Origin: Melioribacteraceae bacterium 4301-Me | GTDB lineage: Bacteria; Bacteroidota; Ignavibacteria; Ignavibacteriales; Melioribacteraceae | Assembly: GCA_041538185.1 (NCBI GenBank) | Contig: JBGORM010000006.1 | Span: 186,001 to 250,000, forward strand | Direction of reading: 5' to 3' | Length of the DNA stretch: 64,000 nt | Part shown: positions 19,070 through 26,035 of the stretch, one piece after another | Position numbering within the stretch: the first letter of the stretch is position 1 | Layout of the letters: each line of letters begins with the position of its first letter | Notes under the pieces: model-generated | Databases searched by the model: none | What the model was told of the DNA's origin: nothing | What the model saw: only the letters and a program-made list of their open reading frames with translations | Made by a program: the position numbers and the translations under genes

Positions 19070-19909
19070 TTAATAACTGTATTTAACTTTTGTAATATCA
19101 AATTTGCCGTAAAGAAGATTTTTAGTTGGCAGGTTCCATTCAACCTCAACATGAGTAGGAACCATAAAGTTGTCAATCAATTTATAATTGCTATAATAAC
19201 CAGTGTATGGGGTTAGGACATAGCCAGAATTTGTAGTGCGGTATCTTTCAGTTTTTGATTTTATTATTTGATGCTCTTTGTTAAAATAAAAAATGATGTT
19301 CATCAAGATTCCATTTTCAATTAAACTTAGCTCGGCGGTGCTGTCGCTTAATTCTTTCCAATTAGCATTTTTATTCAAAGCCAAAAAAGTTGGGAACCAT
19401 GCCGACTCAAGCACATATCTTAAAAGCGCACCCTGATCAATTTCTTTCCCTTTAGCATCTGTAATAGTAACGCTGGATAGAAACTTGATGAGCATATTTC
19501 CTTTGCCGTTGATGTATGAATCAATCCCTTTCACCCAAATTAAAGGCATTAGGTTAATACTAGCATTCCATATAAATTCTGGTTTTTGAGTATTGAATAA
19601 CTGTTCGGCATACAGATTTTTGTATGGAGAACTTTCGTCAGTTTTAAACAATGCTTTTTGTTCAATTAAAAGAGATTTTGGAATTTTTGCGCCTTCTTTT
19701 ATTGCATATTGGAAATAATTTTTGACATTCTCTGGTAAGTTTTGAATTCTATCGTAAGTAAAAACGCCAGAGTCGTTGCTTTCCGATTCCAGTTTAATAG
19801 TTTTTATTTTCTGTTCGATATAGCGGTTTGTAAGGAACGATGCAGCAAAGGCAAAAACAATAAAGAAGACGATAGGAGCAGTTATAATTATGATTACTAT
19901 TTTTTTCAT
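19070..19909 (-). CDS. DUF6544/DUF6920-like exported or membrane-anchored protein
   Basis: A 279-residue protein with one N-terminal hydrophobic segment (IVIIIITAPIVFFIVFAFAA) and a soluble remainder. The NLPENVKNYFQYAI segment (residues ~57-70) and the later MPLIWVKGIDSYINGKGNML region resemble the DUF6544 (formerly DUF6920) family, which has no established function. It is isolated by a repeat block downstream and a perfect hairpin (19927-19952) upstream. No clear ribosome-binding sequence precedes the ATG. Family assignment is tentative. Confidence 0.6.
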   Translation of the reverse strand: MKKIVIIIITAPIVFFIVFAFAASFLTNRYIEQKIKTIKLESESNDSGVFTYDRIQNLPENVKNYFQYAIKEGAKIPKSLLIEQKALFKTDESSPYKNLYAEQLFNTQKPEFIWNASINLMPLIWVKGIDSYINGKGNMLIKFLSSVTITDAKGKEIDQGALLRYVLESAWFPTFLALNKNANWKELSDSTAELSLIENGILMNIIFYFNKEHQIIKSKTERYRTTNSGYVLTPYTGYYSNYKLIDNFMVPTHVEVEWNLPTKNLLYGKFDITKVKYSY

Positions 19910-19926
19910 ATAAATAATTATTAAAC

Positions 19927-19952
19927 AGCCGCTAATTGGCGAATTAGCGGCT
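19927..19952 (-). terminator. Terminator after NifX-like gene
   Basis: Perfect 11-bp stem AGCCGCTAATT/AATTAGCGGCT with a 4-base loop, about 48 bases beyond the stop of the NifX-like gene. On the minus strand it is followed by a T/A-rich run. It also insulates the next gene. Confidence 0.7.
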
Positions 19953-19999
19953 TTACAAAGTAGTTAGTTAAATACTTATTATCTAAAATAATTACAAAA

Positions 20000-20413
20000 T
20001 TAATGATGTGCACAAGCAGCATCTTCAATTATTTCAAGTTCGCCTTTCATTAATTTTTTAACAGCTATTTCAGCATCTCTTTCGTTTGTACAAATGGGCG
20101 TGATATTGCTTTCCCTCAAATTTTCAATTAATCCCCAGCCAGCCGAACGAAATATCAAGTGTGAACAATCACTTAAAGCATCGATTAAACTCTGGTGATT
20201 ATGATGATGTCCTTCACCATGATGATGCTCGTGGTGGTCATGTCTTCCGACTGAATGATGCGTAAAAGTATTTTCGCGGATTTCTTTTTTTACAATTTCG
20301 TTCCCATTGATTTCAAAAACAATAAATGCTTTGCATCTGCCCACATGACCTGTAACATGAATATTATCGTTTGTTGCTACGGCTATTTTTCCTGAAGATA
20401 TTGGATTCAACAT
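20000..20413 (-). CDS. NifX/NafY-like FeMo-cofactor-type protein with His-rich insert
   Basis: A 137-residue member of the dinitrogenase iron-molybdenum cofactor family (NifX/NifB C-terminal-like). The core IAVATNDN...GHVGRCKAF is at residues 10-30, and AGWGLIENLRE (91-101) is the second conserved part. Residues 52-73 form an insert with 12 histidines, suggesting metal binding. GAGGTG precedes its ATG, and it starts 3 bases after the DUF134 gene stop, so the two are one operon. No nitrogenase genes are in the window, so a role in iron-sulfur or metal handling is more likely than nitrogen fixation. Confidence 0.87.
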   Translation of the reverse strand: MLNPISSGKIAVATNDNIHVTGHVGRCKAFIVFEINGNEIVKKEIRENTFTHHSVGRHDHHEHHHGEGHHHNHQSLIDALSDCSHLIFRSAGWGLIENLRESNITPICTNERDAEIAVKKLMKGELEIIEDAACAHH

Positions 20414-20416
20414 TTT

Positions 20417-20722
20417 TCACCTCACTGTTTTTATATAATTTTGAATTGTGTTTTCTATTCTTATAGCTTTCCCATTTAAGATTCCATCCGCAGTTTTCCT
20501 TCTAGCGCTTTCAAGTATTCTGCCAAAAGTTGCCCGCGAAATTTTCATCTTTTCTGCAGCTTCCTCGTGCGACAGGCCATTTAAATCTGCCAGTCTTAGC
20601 GCTTCCAGTTCATCAGCTTCCAGAACAATTTCCTCAAGCTCGAACATTGGAATTCCGCGCGGCTTAAAATAATTAGCAGCTGGGCTGCATCTTATATGTC
20701 TGCATTTTTTGGGCCTTGCCAT
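20417..20722 (-). CDS. DUF134 (UPF0251) HTH DNA-binding protein
   Basis: A 101-residue protein starting MARPKKCRHI, the DUF134 N-terminus with its C-x4-C pair (CRHIRC). A sigma-70 region 4-like helix-turn-helix follows (LSHEEAAEKMKISRATFGRI, about residues 49-68). DUF134 proteins often sit next to NifX-like proteins and are taken as regulators. The start at 20722 matches the family N-terminus. The longer frame from 20740 would begin inside the 22-bp palindrome (20730-20751), which is a likely autoregulatory operator. Confidence 0.88.
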   Translation of the reverse strand: MARPKKCRHIRCSPAANYFKPRGIPMFELEEIVLEADELEALRLADLNGLSHEEAAEKMKISRATFGRILESARRKTADGILNGKAIRIENTIQNYIKTVR

Positions 20723-20729
20723 AAAAACA

Positions 20730-20751
20730 GTTATGAGCATATGCTCATAAC
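20730..20751. promoter_or_regulatory. 22-bp perfect palindrome, candidate DUF134 operator
   Basis: GTTATGAGCAT followed by its exact reverse complement ATGCTCATAAC, centred between 20740 and 20741, 8 bases upstream of the DUF134 start codon. Its symmetry and position suit a dimeric repressor controlling its own operon. No T-run follows, which argues against a terminator. Confidence 0.65.
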
Positions 20752-20789
20752 AAAATTAAGATTATTTTTTTTAGTTGTCAAGAATGTAG

Positions 20790-20866
20790 GTCGGTTCGCC
20801 GAACCGACTGATGCTTAGTCGGAACAGCGTTCCGACTTACAATGCATATGGATTCAGCGAACCGAC
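20790..20866. repeat. Cluster of REP-like palindromes
   Basis: GTCGGTTCG-C-CGAACCGAC (20790-20808) and AGTCGGAAC-AGC-GTTCCGACT (20817-20837) are perfect inverted repeats, followed by a half copy GCGAACCGAC near 20857. The rest of the 20752-21057 spacer holds nothing recognisable. Confidence 0.6.
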
Positions 20867-21057
20867 TTTAGCATATTCTTTAGAGTAACTAATCTAAAAA
20901 ATGAAAACTGGATGAGTTGCAAAATTTCTATTAAATACATTTTTATTAATGATTAATGTTTCTGTTTAGGCGGACTGTTAAAAAATTTTATTGCGTTGTT
21001 TTTAGGAATCAGGTAATCTCTGGACAGTTCCTGTTTTAAAATCTTTTAAAGAAGGGT

Positions 21058-22356
21058 TTAGGACCAAAAATCCAAGATATTTTTCAGAGTTAATCTTTTT
21101 TTAATCACCATAAATTTTTCACCGTTTTCGCAGTAAGCAATAACCTTAGGCATTTGTCTACTGTTGTAGCTCGACCACATACTAAGTGTATACGCACCAG
21201 TATCGTGAATAATTACAAAGTCGCCTGGTTTGATTTCCGGCAGCAGAATATTTGTTGAAATTACATCTCCGGAAAAACATAACGGACCGGCAATAACGTA
21301 TCTTTTCTTTCTACCTTTTTTAACTTCACCGTTACAATCAAGAACAGAAATATCATGATGCCATTCGTTAGGATTATAGACGCGTCTCAAAAACAAATCA
21401 GCTCCAGCGTGAATTACTGCAGTGTTTATCCCGCCTTGTTTTTTTACGTACTCAACTTTGCAAGCTGTCCAGCCTGCATTTGCATTTATCCATCTTCCGA
21501 ATTCTGTTATTAGTTTATATTTTTTTGAAAACAAAGCTGGAAAATTTTTCTTTATTTCTTTTGCGTATTCCGAGACGCTGATTTCAACATCATTTTTTTT
21601 GTATTGAACTGGTAGTCCCCCGCCTATATCGAAATTTTTTATTCTGTTTGGAACTTTCTTACTCTGCAAAAAATTATTTGTCTCTTCTACAAATTCATAA
21701 ACCACACCAATCCCGTTCAAAAGCATTCTCAAAGAAATTCCTTGTGAGCCAATATGCAAATGAACACCGGTAAGCCAAGGAAATTCAGTAAAGGAATTTT
21801 TTAATTCATCCTTAAAATTTTTTATTGGAATTCCAAATTTGGAATATTCATCAGCTGTACTAGTAATTTTAATTTTACCTGAGCCAACCTGCGGGTTTAT
21901 TCTTATTCCTATTTGGCTTTTTGATTTTATTTTTTTCAGCAGTTTATCAATTCTTTCAAGCTCAGAAAACGAATCTGCATTTATTCTTACGCCTAATTTA
22001 AGTGCATATTCAAGTTCTTTTTCGGTTTTAGCCGGTGAATCAAAAACAATTTTTGAAGGATGTACTCCGCTTTTTTCAGCTAAATATAATTCTGGGAGGG
22101 AAGCCGCTTCAAGGCCAAATTTTTCTTCTCTAAAAAATTTTAGAATTCTTACCAGTGGATTTGCTTTAATTGCAACAGTGTTTAATGTGTTTTGTGGGAA
22201 TGAGCTTCTAATTTCTTCAAGTCGTTTTTTTAAAAAAGTGTAATCGTAAAAAATTATTGATGTATCTTCTTCTTTTATTAAACTATTATGCTCCGTATTG
22301 TCGAGAGCTTTCTTAAAAGTTTCTGATATTTCTTTAATGTCTATTTTACTCTTCAT
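21058..22356 (-). CDS. PLP-dependent decarboxylase, diaminopimelate-decarboxylase-like
   Basis: A 432-residue fold-type III group IV decarboxylase. The PLP lysine is Lys64 in VAIKANP. The phosphate-binding GGG is at 245-247 and EFGRW at 285-289. The catalytic cysteine region reads GPLCFSGDVI (Cys360), where diaminopimelate decarboxylases usually have C-E-S/T-x-D. The C-terminal DTGAYTLSMWSSYNSR resembles the DapDC substrate-tyrosine region. Phe361 replaces the acidic residue, so the substrate may not be meso-diaminopimelate. The start overlaps the CPBP gene end by 11 bases, indicating coupling. Confidence 0.85.
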   Translation of the reverse strand: MKSKIDIKEISETFKKALDNTEHNSLIKEEDTSIIFYDYTFLKKRLEEIRSSFPQNTLNTVAIKANPLVRILKFFREEKFGLEAASLPELYLAEKSGVHPSKIVFDSPAKTEKELEYALKLGVRINADSFSELERIDKLLKKIKSKSQIGIRINPQVGSGKIKITSTADEYSKFGIPIKNFKDELKNSFTEFPWLTGVHLHIGSQGISLRMLLNGIGVVYEFVEETNNFLQSKKVPNRIKNFDIGGGLPVQYKKNDVEISVSEYAKEIKKNFPALFSKKYKLITEFGRWINANAGWTACKVEYVKKQGGINTAVIHAGADLFLRRVYNPNEWHHDISVLDCNGEVKKGRKKRYVIAGPLCFSGDVISTNILLPEIKPGDFVIIHDTGAYTLSMWSSYNSRQMPKVIAYCENGEKFMVIKKRLTLKNILDFWS

Positions 22357-23194
22357 AAAAACTTTTTGAATTAGCTGTATTTTTTAACCACATTGTTTTT
22401 ACACCTAAAGAAATAATTGCTGCAAGAACAAATGTAATCATAGAATAAATAAAAGAAATTTTTACCAACTCGTTTGCATCTTTTCCATTAGTAATAAAAA
22501 CATTTTGAAAGAAAAAAATACTTGAGTGGAAAAGGATAATAAGTAAGAGGCTTCCTTTAGTGTAATTATAGATCCATGAAATAATAACAGAATAAGATAA
22601 AAGTGGAATGAAAGTAGACGCAATGAAATAAACACCGAATAACTTCCCGAAGAAATCTCCGGCTGTCCAATATAAATAGGCAAAACTCCAAATGCCCCAC
22701 ATAAATCCAACCACTATTCCAGTAATTAGCGGGGAAGATTTTTCTAAAAATTTTCTATGTGCAAAACCTCGCCAGCCTAGCTCCTGTACAAATCCACTAA
22801 TAAAACTGAAAAACAAAACTGAACTCCACCCAAACCAATTTATCGGTGGTGGTGAATCAAACAAACTAAAAAATAATCTAGTAAATAAGACGCACAGTAA
22901 TGGAATGAAAACAATAGTGTACCAAATTCTTTTTGTTGTACGTTTTGTTAGTCCATTAAGTAAATTTGAAATTTTTCCTTCAAGAATTTTTGATAATATT
23001 AATGCGGCTAAAGTAGGGCCAATTGCAGCTGCAAGAAAGAACAAATAAAATATGATTGATTTTTCGCCGCTTAATGATATGTAGTGTGACGATTTAATTT
23101 TCAGCAGAGTTAATAAATAAAAAAATAGCCAGCTCCAACTAACTGATAGAATAAAAAAAGAAAAGACAGGTTTAGATAAGATAAACTTTTTCAT
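22346..23194 (-). CDS. CPBP-family (CAAX protease-like) membrane protein, degenerate motifs
   Basis: A 282-residue protein with about eight hydrophobic helices and the CPBP region. Motif 1 is QELGWRGF (137-144), where the family has EE-x3-R, so the first Glu is Gln. Motif 2 is GIWSFAY, with Ser170 where the metal-binding His is expected. The His of motif 3 is kept (LFHSS, His223). Peptidase activity is therefore doubtful. It is upstream of and overlaps the decarboxylase gene, so the two are probably expressed together. Confidence 0.8.
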   Translation of the reverse strand: MKKFILSKPVFSFFILSVSWSWLFFYLLTLLKIKSSHYISLSGEKSIIFYLFFLAAAIGPTLAALILSKILEGKISNLLNGLTKRTTKRIWYTIVFIPLLCVLFTRLFFSLFDSPPPINWFGWSSVLFFSFISGFVQELGWRGFAHRKFLEKSSPLITGIVVGFMWGIWSFAYLYWTAGDFFGKLFGVYFIASTFIPLLSYSVIISWIYNYTKGSLLLIILFHSSIFFFQNVFITNGKDANELVKISFIYSMITFVLAAIISLGVKTMWLKNTANSKSFYEE

Positions 23195-23394
23195 ACTTAA
23201 AAATATTTTTTTATTATCACTAAAGCAGTGTGCTTTTCCTTTAAAAAGATTTTAAGACAATTACGATTCTTATTTTTACAGTATTTTTTTTATAGTTTAT
23301 CAATAGAATTAAACTTTACCAAAGATATGAATTTGAGAATGAATCTTAAATAGAAACAAGTTTTTTATTTTTGTGTAAGATATTAAAAGCATCT

Positions 23395-24039
23395 ATGGGA
23401 AGGACAAAGCATAAAAAATTAGCCGAAGTGAGAACATTTCCTAATGTGTTTGATGGGAAACAATTTGAAGTAGAAAAAGAAATTCTTCGTTATTTTAAAA
23501 ACAGCAATCCTATTTCTTTGGAAATAGGTTGTGGGCATGGAGATTACACGATTAATCTTGCAAAAGAATTTCCCAAAAAAAATTTTATTGGGATTGACAT
23601 CAAAGGCGCTCGGATTTGGGCCGGGGCAAAAGCTTCTTTAGATTTGAAGTTGAGCAATGCTGTATTTTTAATATCCCGTGCCGAATGGCTTCCTGAACTT
23701 TTCAAGAACATAAAATTCTCTGAAATTTTTATTCCTTTTCCCGATCCTCATCTAAGAAGAAAAAGTGCACCGCGAAGATTGGTTTCATTGGATTTTTTAG
23801 AGGTTTACAAGCTGCTCTTAGAAAAAGGAGGCAGGGTATATTTCAAGACAGATAATGAGGAACTTTACCAATTCGCCTTAAAAAACATTCAATCTAAAAA
23901 CCTAAATATAATTGCCAAGTCGGAAAATTTGTATTCTGAAACTCAGCATGATTTTTTTGCTTTAATCAAAACTAAGTATGAAAAGCATTATTTAAAAGAA
24001 GGAAGGATTATAAAGTATATATGTTTTAGTTTTGATTAA
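23395..24039 (+). CDS. trmB: tRNA (guanine-N7-)-methyltransferase
   Basis: Methylates N7 of G46 in tRNA using SAM. The N-terminal GRTKHKK and SLEIGCGHGDY (SAM motif I, ~residues 43-53) are typical. The PDPHLRRKSAPRRL segment matches the family PDPWPKKRHHKRR signature, with PHLRRKSA in place of PWPKKRHH. The C-terminal half has GGRVYFKTDNEEL. I start at ATG 23395; a TTG at 23371 would add eight non-conserved residues. At 214 residues it is full length. Confidence 0.92.
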   Translation: MGRTKHKKLAEVRTFPNVFDGKQFEVEKEILRYFKNSNPISLEIGCGHGDYTINLAKEFPKKNFIGIDIKGARIWAGAKASLDLKLSNAVFLISRAEWLPELFKNIKFSEIFIPFPDPHLRRKSAPRRLVSLDFLEVYKLLLEKGGRVYFKTDNEELYQFALKNIQSKNLNIIAKSENLYSETQHDFFALIKTKYEKHYLKEGRIIKYICFSFD

Positions 24040-24052
24040 ACCCAAATTTCTC

Positions 24053-24088
24053 ACCAGCCTGCGCTGGCAGGCCAGTCTGCGCTGGCAG
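24053..24088. repeat. Two tandem copies of an 18-bp palindromic repeat
   Basis: CCAGCCTGCGCTGGCAGG followed directly by CCAGTCTGCGCTGGCAGA. The first has a CCAGC/GCTGG stem. A third copy, CCAGTCTGCAGTGGCAGG, is at 27568-27585. Confidence 0.6.
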
Positions 24089-24229
24089 ATTAGAAAAATG
24101 GGAATCCATCCACGAAGTGGCGCATTTGCATAAAACATCCACAGATTGTCGGGGTTAACTCCGATAGCCCCGAGAAGTCGGGGTGTATCGAAATTCATTT
24201 TAATGAATTATTTTGGGTAAAATATAATA

Positions 24230-24254
24230 TGCCGGCCTTAAATATAGACCGGCA
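24230..24254 (-). terminator. Terminator of the TPR-cytochrome operon
   Basis: On the minus strand TGCCGGTC/GGCCGGCA form an 8-bp stem (one G-T pair) around a 9-base loop, followed by TATTATATTTTA. It begins 11 bases past the stop of the T9SS-type cytochrome gene. Confidence 0.65.
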
Positions 24255-24265
24255 AAAACAACATT

Positions 24266-25384
24266 TTATTTAACAAGGTTCATTTTTTTAGTTTGCTGGA
24301 ATTCTCCGGCTGTCATTCTTGCAAAGTAAATGCCGCTTGCAACTCTATTGCCAAGACCATCAGTACCATCCCAGTCTACCGTATATTTGCCTGGCTGCAT
24401 TACCTCATAATCAATTAATCTTTTCACTTCTCTGCCCATAATATCATAGATAATTAAAGATACTTTTTCTGCTCGGGCAACAGCTACTTGTAATTTGGTG
24501 GATGGATTAAATGGATTTGGATAATTTTGCGACAACTGAAAATCGTTTGGTACATTTTTATCACTCATAACAACACTATTCACATTATGCGGGTCACCGT
24601 GACATTGTTTGCAATTCATTTGACTCATTACATTGTTGAACCCTGATGGCCCATGACAAGTCATACACTGTGCTACAGCGGGATCGGTTACAAAAGTAGA
24701 TTGAAATGTATGAGCGAAAAAGGCATTTAACACTTCAGCTGTTTTTGCAGCAACGTCACCTGCCAAACGAGCACATCTTTCTTTTCTTTCAACATCACTT
24801 ACTTTTTTGTTAGCGGTAATACACCATTGAGTTACAGAAGCGTGGCATAATACACTGCCACTTACACTTTGAGGTAATGCATCGTTATACTTTTTGTCTT
24901 CGTACTTACCATCAAGAGCAGCTTGATTTGCAGCATCACTTGGAAAGTTTGAAGAAGTATAATAACCCCACACTTCATTTATTAGTGCCCCGGAATCTGC
25001 TTTAGAAGTGACTAAACTTATAATTGCAGCGGCACCATTAACAGCACCGCAAAGAGTACCCCAGCCGTTTCCTCCGCCGCGCCCAAAAAGCATTACTTCC
25101 ATTGGAATATTTGCCCATGGGTCGGGCAGTAATTCAGATAATGCTTCTGTAAAGGCTCCAAATACACCGGAGGCACAGTCTTTGTCATTCCAATAAAGGT
25201 GATGCGCCTTTAACCGTACAACCTCAGGATCCAATTGGGTATACGGTAATGGCCATGTCGTTTTAGTATTGGCTAAAATCTTTCCGCCAGCAAGAGCATT
25301 TAATCCTACAACTCCCGCAACGGCCCCTACCGCATACTTTGATGTACTCGTTAAAAATTCTTTCCTTGTAATTTCACGTGGCAT
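24266..25384 (-). CDS. Exported di-haem GCAxxG (split-Soret-like) protein with T9SS sorting domain
   Basis: A 372-residue protein. The N-terminus ITRKEFLTSTSKYA plus a hydrophobic stretch resembles a Tat-type signal, though it has R-K rather than twin arginine. Residues ~60-205 resemble the C_GCAxxG_C_C redox family: Cys70, LCGAVNG (Cys112), Cys180, Cys188 and Cys204. Two c-type haem sites follow, CMTCH (240-244) and CKQCH (258-262). The C-terminus (284-372) is a type IX sorting domain with NYPNPFNPST, YDIMGREV, GIYFARM. This predicts an exported, surface-attached electron-transfer protein. It follows the TPR gene by 11 bases and shares its sigma-54 promoter. Confidence 0.87.
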   Translation of the reverse strand: MPREITRKEFLTSTSKYAVGAVAGVVGLNALAGGKILANTKTTWPLPYTQLDPEVVRLKAHHLYWNDKDCASGVFGAFTEALSELLPDPWANIPMEVMLFGRGGGNGWGTLCGAVNGAAAIISLVTSKADSGALINEVWGYYTSSNFPSDAANQAALDGKYEDKKYNDALPQSVSGSVLCHASVTQWCITANKKVSDVERKERCARLAGDVAAKTAEVLNAFFAHTFQSTFVTDPAVAQCMTCHGPSGFNNVMSQMNCKQCHGDPHNVNSVVMSDKNVPNDFQLSQNYPNPFNPSTKLQVAVARAEKVSLIIYDIMGREVKRLIDYEVMQPGKYTVDWDGTDGLGNRVASGIYFARMTAGEFQQTKKMNLVK

Positions 25385-25395
25385 AATTTAACTCC

Positions 25396-25836
25396 TTAAT
25401 TGTGATTTTTATTCGTTTGTTTTAGTATTTGAATAATGGAAGATATTCTTTCGTCAGATGAATTAATTTTCTCAGCATTTTGAAAATATTCTAAGGATTT
25501 TCCTTTATCACAATAAAGCCATAGTATTCCTAGTTCAACGTTGGTTTCATAGCTGTCTTTTTTCTCTAAAAATTCTTCTTCTAATTTTTTAGTTAATTCT
25601 GGACAAGGGCAATCTTCTTTTTCTGGATTAGTATTGGTTATTAATCTTATATCCTCTCTAATAAGTTTGTAAAAAAGGTCCAACGCCTTATCCAACTGAC
25701 CCGTTTGTGTATAGCATATTATTAGTTTCTTTTGTGTTTTTTTCGCAGCAGAATTATTAACTATTTTTTCAAATTCTCTAATTGCTGAAGAATAATTCCG
25801 AATTAGAAAATGGTAATTTCCTAACATCTCGCTCAT
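25396..25836 (-). CDS. TPR-like protein of the sigma-54 operon
   Basis: A 146-residue protein built of TPR-like helix pairs (NYSSAIREFEKIV near 15-27, QLDKALDLFYKLI near 47-59, KGSLEYFQNAEKI-like near 112-124). It has no signal peptide. One C-P-C-P cluster occurs near residue 78. The start at 25836 lies only a few bases after the expected transcription start of the sigma-54 promoter, so the second ATG (25827) may be used. It probably assists its partner, the cytochrome encoded 11 bases downstream, but no direct function is known. Confidence 0.7.
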   Translation of the reverse strand: MSEMLGNYHFLIRNYSSAIREFEKIVNNSAAKKTQKKLIICYTQTGQLDKALDLFYKLIREDIRLITNTNPEKEDCPCPELTKKLEEEFLEKKDSYETNVELGILWLYCDKGKSLEYFQNAEKINSSDERISSIIQILKQTNKNHN

Positions 25837-25850
25837 AGTATTTTTACAAG

Positions 25851-25866
25851 TACAATTTCCCTGCCA
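25851..25866 (-). promoter_or_regulatory. Sigma-54 (-24/-12) promoter
   Basis: Minus-strand TGGCAGGGAAATTGTA fits TGGCACG-N4-TTGCW with exact spacing and two mismatches (C to G at position 6, C to T in the -12 box). It lies 15 bases upstream of the TPR gene ATG. A sigma-54 activator gene and rpoN are both in the window. Confidence 0.72.
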
Positions 25867-25948
25867 TTTTTTTGTTAAACTTTTTAACTAATTATCTTGG
25901 TTTTTTCTTCAAAAAGGATTTTTTGCTAAAAAACAGATACGATGTACT

Positions 25949-25965
25949 GTTGCACGGAATGCAAC
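25949..25965. promoter_or_regulatory. Candidate activator-binding inverted repeat, proximal
   Basis: GTTGCA-CGGAA-TGCAAC, 17 bp, 83 bases upstream of the -24 element. Its TGTTGCA half-site also occurs in the distal inverted repeat. Position fits an upstream activating sequence for an enhancer-binding protein. Confidence 0.6.
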
Positions 25966-26005
25966 TTATCTCCTTAACTTTTTTTGCTGAAACGCATTAA
26001 GTGAT

Positions 26006-26022
26006 TGCAACAAAGTGTTGCA
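26006..26022. promoter_or_regulatory. Candidate activator-binding inverted repeat, distal
   Basis: TGCAACA-AAG-TGTTGCA, a perfect 17-bp palindrome, 140 bases upstream of the -24 element and 14 bases from the activator gene's stop codon. It shares half-sites with the 25949-25965 repeat. Confidence 0.6.
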
Positions 26023-26035
26023 TGAAACGGTAGGT

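Noticed and set aside
20000-20722. Nitrogen-fixation locus suggested by the NifX-like protein
   Set aside because: No nifHDK, nifB or related genes; DUF134/NifX-like pairs occur in non-fixing organisms.
22346-23194. Immunity protein for a bacteriocin cluster (CPBP proteins sometimes are)
   Set aside because: No bacteriocin, leader peptide or exporter gene nearby; coupled instead to a decarboxylase.
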